Origin: Treponema sp.
GTDB taxonomy: Bacteria > Spirochaetota > Spirochaetia > Treponematales > Breznakiellaceae
DNA length: 7,773 nucleotides
Direction: 5' to 3'
NCBI GenBank assembly: GCA_031259035.1
Contig: JAIRLZ010000038.1
Coordinates: 1 to 7,773 of the forward strand
Both the position numbers and the translations under genes were made by a program. Below are positions 5,875 to 7,773 of the stretch, in pieces; position 1 is the first letter of the stretch; every line of letters begins with the position of its first letter. The notes under the pieces are model-generated. The model was not told the DNA's origin, searched no databases, and saw only the letters and a list, made by a program, of their open reading frames with translations.

Positions 5875-5902
5875 ATTATAGATGAAAAAGCGCGTTTGTC
5901 AA
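5875..5902 (-). promoter_or_regulatory. Consensus sigma-70-type promoter of the beta-barrel gene
   Basis: On the minus strand TTGACA at 5902-5897, a 16-base spacer, and TATAAT at 5880-5875 match both consensus hexamers exactly. The predicted start site near 5868 is two bases before the ATG at 5866. This should be a strong promoter making a leaderless or nearly leaderless mRNA for the two-gene operon. Confidence 0.8.
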
Positions 5903-5908
5903 GAGAAC

Positions 5909-5930
5909 GCATTGCGTATGCAACAAGCGC
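5909..5930 (-). terminator. Weak hairpin after the prenyl synthase gene
   Basis: Read leftward, CGC-TT-GTTGC, loop ATAC, then GCAATGCG can fold into an 8-bp stem with a two-base bulge, followed by TTCTCTT. It lies just after the stop at 5934 and just before the beta-barrel promoter, where a terminator would make sense. The stem is short and the T-tract is poor, so read-through into the next operon is likely. Confidence 0.3.
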
Positions 5931-5933
5931 CGC

Positions 5934-7046
5934 TCACCCCATTGAGTCAATGAGAGCGGCGAGCAAGCCCCGGTAATCATGGTTCATGGGGAGACCGGCG
6001 CATGTTTCCCGCCCGAATATGGACTTCGCCTCTTCGATAAGAGCTTCTCCCTGCGCCCGCGCCCGCGCTATGGCGCCGGACGCTTTCAGCAGCGCGATGA
6101 GTTCTTCCACCTCCGGCGCGGCGGCACCGTTTTCACGGGCGCTTTGAAAACAGCGCCGGACAAACTGCTTTTTTGAAGCGCCATCGGCGTCGCGCTCCAC
6201 GTCCTCACAGTCCGCTTGCAGGTAGAGGATGACCGGCAGGCTCTTTTTGCCTTCAACAATGTCGTCGCCGCGTTTTTTCCCGGGATTGCCGGCGGTGAGG
6301 TTTTTCACATCATCCAGAATTTGGAAGCCTACGCCCAGTTTCTCCGCCGCCGCTCCGAGCAGGCAGGCCGCCTCGTCTGTTTTGCTGGCGCCGGCTTCTT
6401 GCAGGCGAGGCGATGCGATGAAGGCGGCTTGGACGCCGATCATGGCGGCGAGACGGGCGAGCGAGCCGGTTTTAAGACCGCACATGGCGCGGTATTCATC
6501 GGCGCCGGGAATGACGTCGAAGTCGCGGTGCCAGGCAATATCCATGGACTGCCCCAGATGAAGGCGGCGCATGTGTTCCGCCCAAAGCCTGTACATCCCG
6601 TTTTTTCGCTCCGCGCCGGCGTTCCATGCGTCAATACAGCAGAGCGCGAGAAAATACAGGAAACTGCCGCTGTTTATGCCTATATCCTCGCCGTATTTGA
6701 TATGAACAGCCGGTTCGCCCCGGCGCGTGTCCGAATGATCTTCAATGTCGTCATGGATGAGGCTTGCGTTGTGGGAGAGTTCCAGCAGAGGCGTGAGCGG
6801 AAGGCAGCCTTGCTCAGAACCGTCCAAGGCCCCGCATACCAGCAACGCGAGCAGAGGACGCCAGCGTTTGCCCCCTCTGCGTACAAGGTCGTACGCAGGC
6901 TCAATGAGATGCCGCGCCGCCGCCGGAGAAACGTCCAGATGGGGAAATACGGCGTCCATCCATCCGCCGCCTGCCGACGTGGGCAAGATGTCGTATAAAA
7001 CTGCTTCTATGCCGTCGATTTTTTCGGACAGGGGCGAGTGTTTCAT
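5934..7046 (-). CDS. Polyprenyl diphosphate synthase (trans-isoprenyl chain elongation)
   Basis: It condenses isopentenyl diphosphate onto an allylic diphosphate to make a longer prenyl diphosphate in the cytosol. From the ATG at 7046 (370 residues) the family motifs occur in order: GGKRWRP at 58-64, first aspartate-rich motif DDIED at 99-103 followed by RRGEP at 108-112, KTG at 192-194, and second aspartate-rich motif FQILDDVKN at 241-249 followed by GKKRGDDIVEGKKSLPV. The second motif is DDxxN rather than DDxxD. The first has no two-residue insertion and small residues (Ala, Ser) precede it at -5 and -4, which argues against a bacterial FPP synthase and for a C20 or longer product; exact length cannot be told. 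The open frame extends 12 codons upstream to 7082, but those codons overlap the promoter, so 7046 is the better start. No Shine-Dalgarno is present. No isoprenoid-pathway neighbours are seen. Confidence 0.92.
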   Translation of the reverse strand: MKHSPLSEKIDGIEAVLYDILPTSAGGGWMDAVFPHLDVSPAAARHLIEPAYDLVRRGGKRWRPLLALLVCGALDGSEQGCLPLTPLLELSHNASLIHDDIEDHSDTRRGEPAVHIKYGEDIGINSGSFLYFLALCCIDAWNAGAERKNGMYRLWAEHMRRLHLGQSMDIAWHRDFDVIPGADEYRAMCGLKTGSLARLAAMIGVQAAFIASPRLQEAGASKTDEAACLLGAAAEKLGVGFQILDDVKNLTAGNPGKKRGDDIVEGKKSLPVILYLQADCEDVERDADGASKKQFVRRCFQSARENGAAAPEVEELIALLKASGAIARARAQGEALIEEAKSIFGRETCAGLPMNHDYRGLLAALIDSMG

Positions 7047-7054
7047 TGAGTTAT

Positions 7055-7082
7055 GGTATATCAGAATAGAGATGAGAGTCAA
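7055..7082 (-). promoter_or_regulatory. Promoter of the prenyl synthase gene with extended -10
   Basis: On the minus strand there is TTGACT at 7082-7077, a 16-base spacer, and TATACC at 7060-7055 with TGA directly in front, an extended -10 (TGnTATA). The predicted start site near 7048 is two bases before the ATG at 7046. No Shine-Dalgarno exists between them, so the mRNA would be nearly leaderless. Confidence 0.62.
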
Positions 7083-7093
7083 TGCGTTTGTTG

Positions 7094-7122
7094 TTTACAC
7101 GCAGGCGCATGTCATGTATACT
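7094..7122 (+). promoter_or_regulatory. Promoter of the DUF2147 gene
   Basis: TTTACA at 7094-7099, a 17-base spacer and TATACT at 7117-7122 form a good sigma-70-type promoter. The start site near 7129 gives a leader of about 42 bases with GGAGG at 7162-7166 before the ATG at 7171. The -35 box is only 11 bases from the -35 box of the divergent prenyl synthase promoter. Confidence 0.65.
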
Positions 7123-7170
7123 GGAGTTGTTTCAATGTATATTTTCAATTTGAAGAAACGTGGAGGAAAC

Positions 7171-7674
7171 ATGAGAAGACTGTTTTTTATTTCTTGTTTG
7201 GCGCTTTTAAGCGCGGGCGTTTGTTTTGCGGAAGATCCGGTGTTGGGGTTTTGGATCAGCGTTGATGAAAAAACCGGAAAAACAACGGCTGGTTGGGAGA
7301 TTTACCAGGAGAAAAATGGGCTTTTGTACGGCAAAATGCTTTCGGTCGCCGAATTTCCGCAGGATCAGCTTGCGATGCTATGCAAGGAGAGTTACAAGGG
7401 TTTTCCGGTAAGCGGCAAGGTGAATCAGATGCGTGTGGTAGGAACGCCGTGGATTTTTGGTCTGCGTCAGGAGAAAGAGGGGCAATGGTCAGGCGGCAAC
7501 ATCATCAATCCCGCGGACGGCAATATGTACAAATGCAAGATCATTTTCCACAAAGCGAATGGCGGCAAATACAAAACCGACACCCTGGAAATGAGGGGGG
7601 AAATTGGACTCGGCATTGGGCGCAGCCAGTTTTGGAGGAAAGCGGCGCGGGCTGAAGCGGCGGGCTTGAAGTAG
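7171..7674 (+). CDS. Secreted DUF2147 family protein
   Basis: The biochemical function of the family is not established. Residues 1-20 form a signal peptide (MRRLFFISCLALLSAGVCFA) with cleavage before EDP. The mature domain shows the DUF2147 pattern throughout: GFWISVDEKTGKTTAGWEIY at 26-45, NGLLYGKML at 49-57, the central W-I-F-G-L at 94-98, QWSGGNIINPADGNMYKCKI at 105-124, and LEMRGEIGLGIGRSQFWRKA near 139-158, where family members end 'G-x-x-Q-x-W'. At 167 residues it has the usual length for one domain. It acts in the periplasm or envelope. An in-frame ATG at 7135 exists, but 7171 is chosen because GGAGG lies four bases upstream and the signal peptide starts there. A Cys at residue 18 could suggest a lipobox (AGVC), but cleavage after Ala20 fits better. 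It appears to be a single-gene unit; no terminator is visible after it. Confidence 0.9.
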   Translation: MRRLFFISCLALLSAGVCFAEDPVLGFWISVDEKTGKTTAGWEIYQEKNGLLYGKMLSVAEFPQDQLAMLCKESYKGFPVSGKVNQMRVVGTPWIFGLRQEKEGQWSGGNIINPADGNMYKCKIIFHKANGGKYKTDTLEMRGEIGLGIGRSQFWRKAARAEAAGLK

Positions 7675-7773
7675 GGTCACGAACCGCATGAACAGCGCGA
7701 ACTTGCAATTTGGAGGCTTTGATTTTAGCGTTTTTGTCTGTTCGTGTTCCCCGTATTCTCATTCCGCGTACGG

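Noticed and set aside
6216..6998. Rightward open frame of 260 codons opposite the prenyl synthase gene
   Set aside because: The opposite strand carries both aspartate-rich motifs in order; this frame has no motif or ribosome binding site.
6745..7170. Upstream extension of the DUF2147 frame to 309 codons
   Set aside because: It runs antisense to the prenyl synthase and across both promoters. The signal peptide and Shine-Dalgarno fix the start at 7171.
7689..7773. Open frame from ATG at 7689 to the right edge as a new gene start
   Set aside because: Only 28 codons are visible, with no Shine-Dalgarno at a suitable distance and no recognisable motif. The last 96 bases look like low-complexity intergenic sequence.
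1..7773. CRISPR array, insertion sequence, toxin-antitoxin pair, tRNA or prophage features
   Set aside because: I saw no regular direct repeats with spacers, transposase motifs, terminal inverted repeats, tRNA cloverleaf or phage genes on either strand.

Overview
The window looks like a piece of a spirochaete chromosome, most likely from the Treponema lineage. The reasons are a flgF-flgG rod operon followed by a FlgJ-type rod-binding protein that lacks the peptidoglycan hydrolase domain, lipoproteins with relaxed lipoboxes, a lipoprotein built of Asp-box-like repeats, and a DUF2147 protein. The mixed base composition without strong AT or GC bias fits host-associated treponemes, for example those of termite guts. 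The genus is an inference; there is no rRNA or other marker gene in the window.

Layout. Positions 1-118 hold the C-terminal end of a rightward gene, probably a PD-(D/E)XK/DUF3782-like protein. A leftward gene (254-1312) encodes a lipoprotein with seven Asp-box-like repeats, probably a seven-bladed beta-propeller. It is divergent from a rightward flagellar operon (1480-4040): flgF, flgG, a rod-binding protein, and a small exported protein of unknown function. A sigma-28-like promoter lies just upstream of flgF. Short tandem repeats and a strong hairpin separate this operon from a convergent leftward operon: an outer-membrane beta-barrel candidate (5096-5866) followed by a lipid-anchored calcineurin-like metallophosphoesterase (4167-5084). 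Upstream of that, also leftward, is a polyprenyl diphosphate synthase (5934-7046). It is divergent from a rightward secreted DUF2147 protein (7171-7674). The last 96 bases hold nothing I can assign.

How the genes work together. FlgF and FlgG build the rod of the periplasmic flagellum and the rod-binding protein probably assists rod assembly. The fourth gene of that operon is an uncharacterised envelope protein and may be linked to flagella by position only. The beta-barrel protein and the phosphoesterase are tightly coupled: the stop codon of the first lies inside the ribosome binding site of the second, so they probably act together in the envelope. The other genes look like independent transcription units.

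The most notable signal is regulatory. Three leftward genes (propeller lipoprotein, beta-barrel protein, prenyl synthase) each have a good sigma-70-type promoter whose -10 box ends only 7-8 bases before the ATG, with no Shine-Dalgarno sequence. This predicts leaderless or nearly leaderless mRNAs. In contrast, the flagellar rod genes, the phosphoesterase and the DUF2147 gene have clear Shine-Dalgarno sites. I see no CRISPR array, mobile element, tRNA or defence system, and most of the gene content is ordinary.
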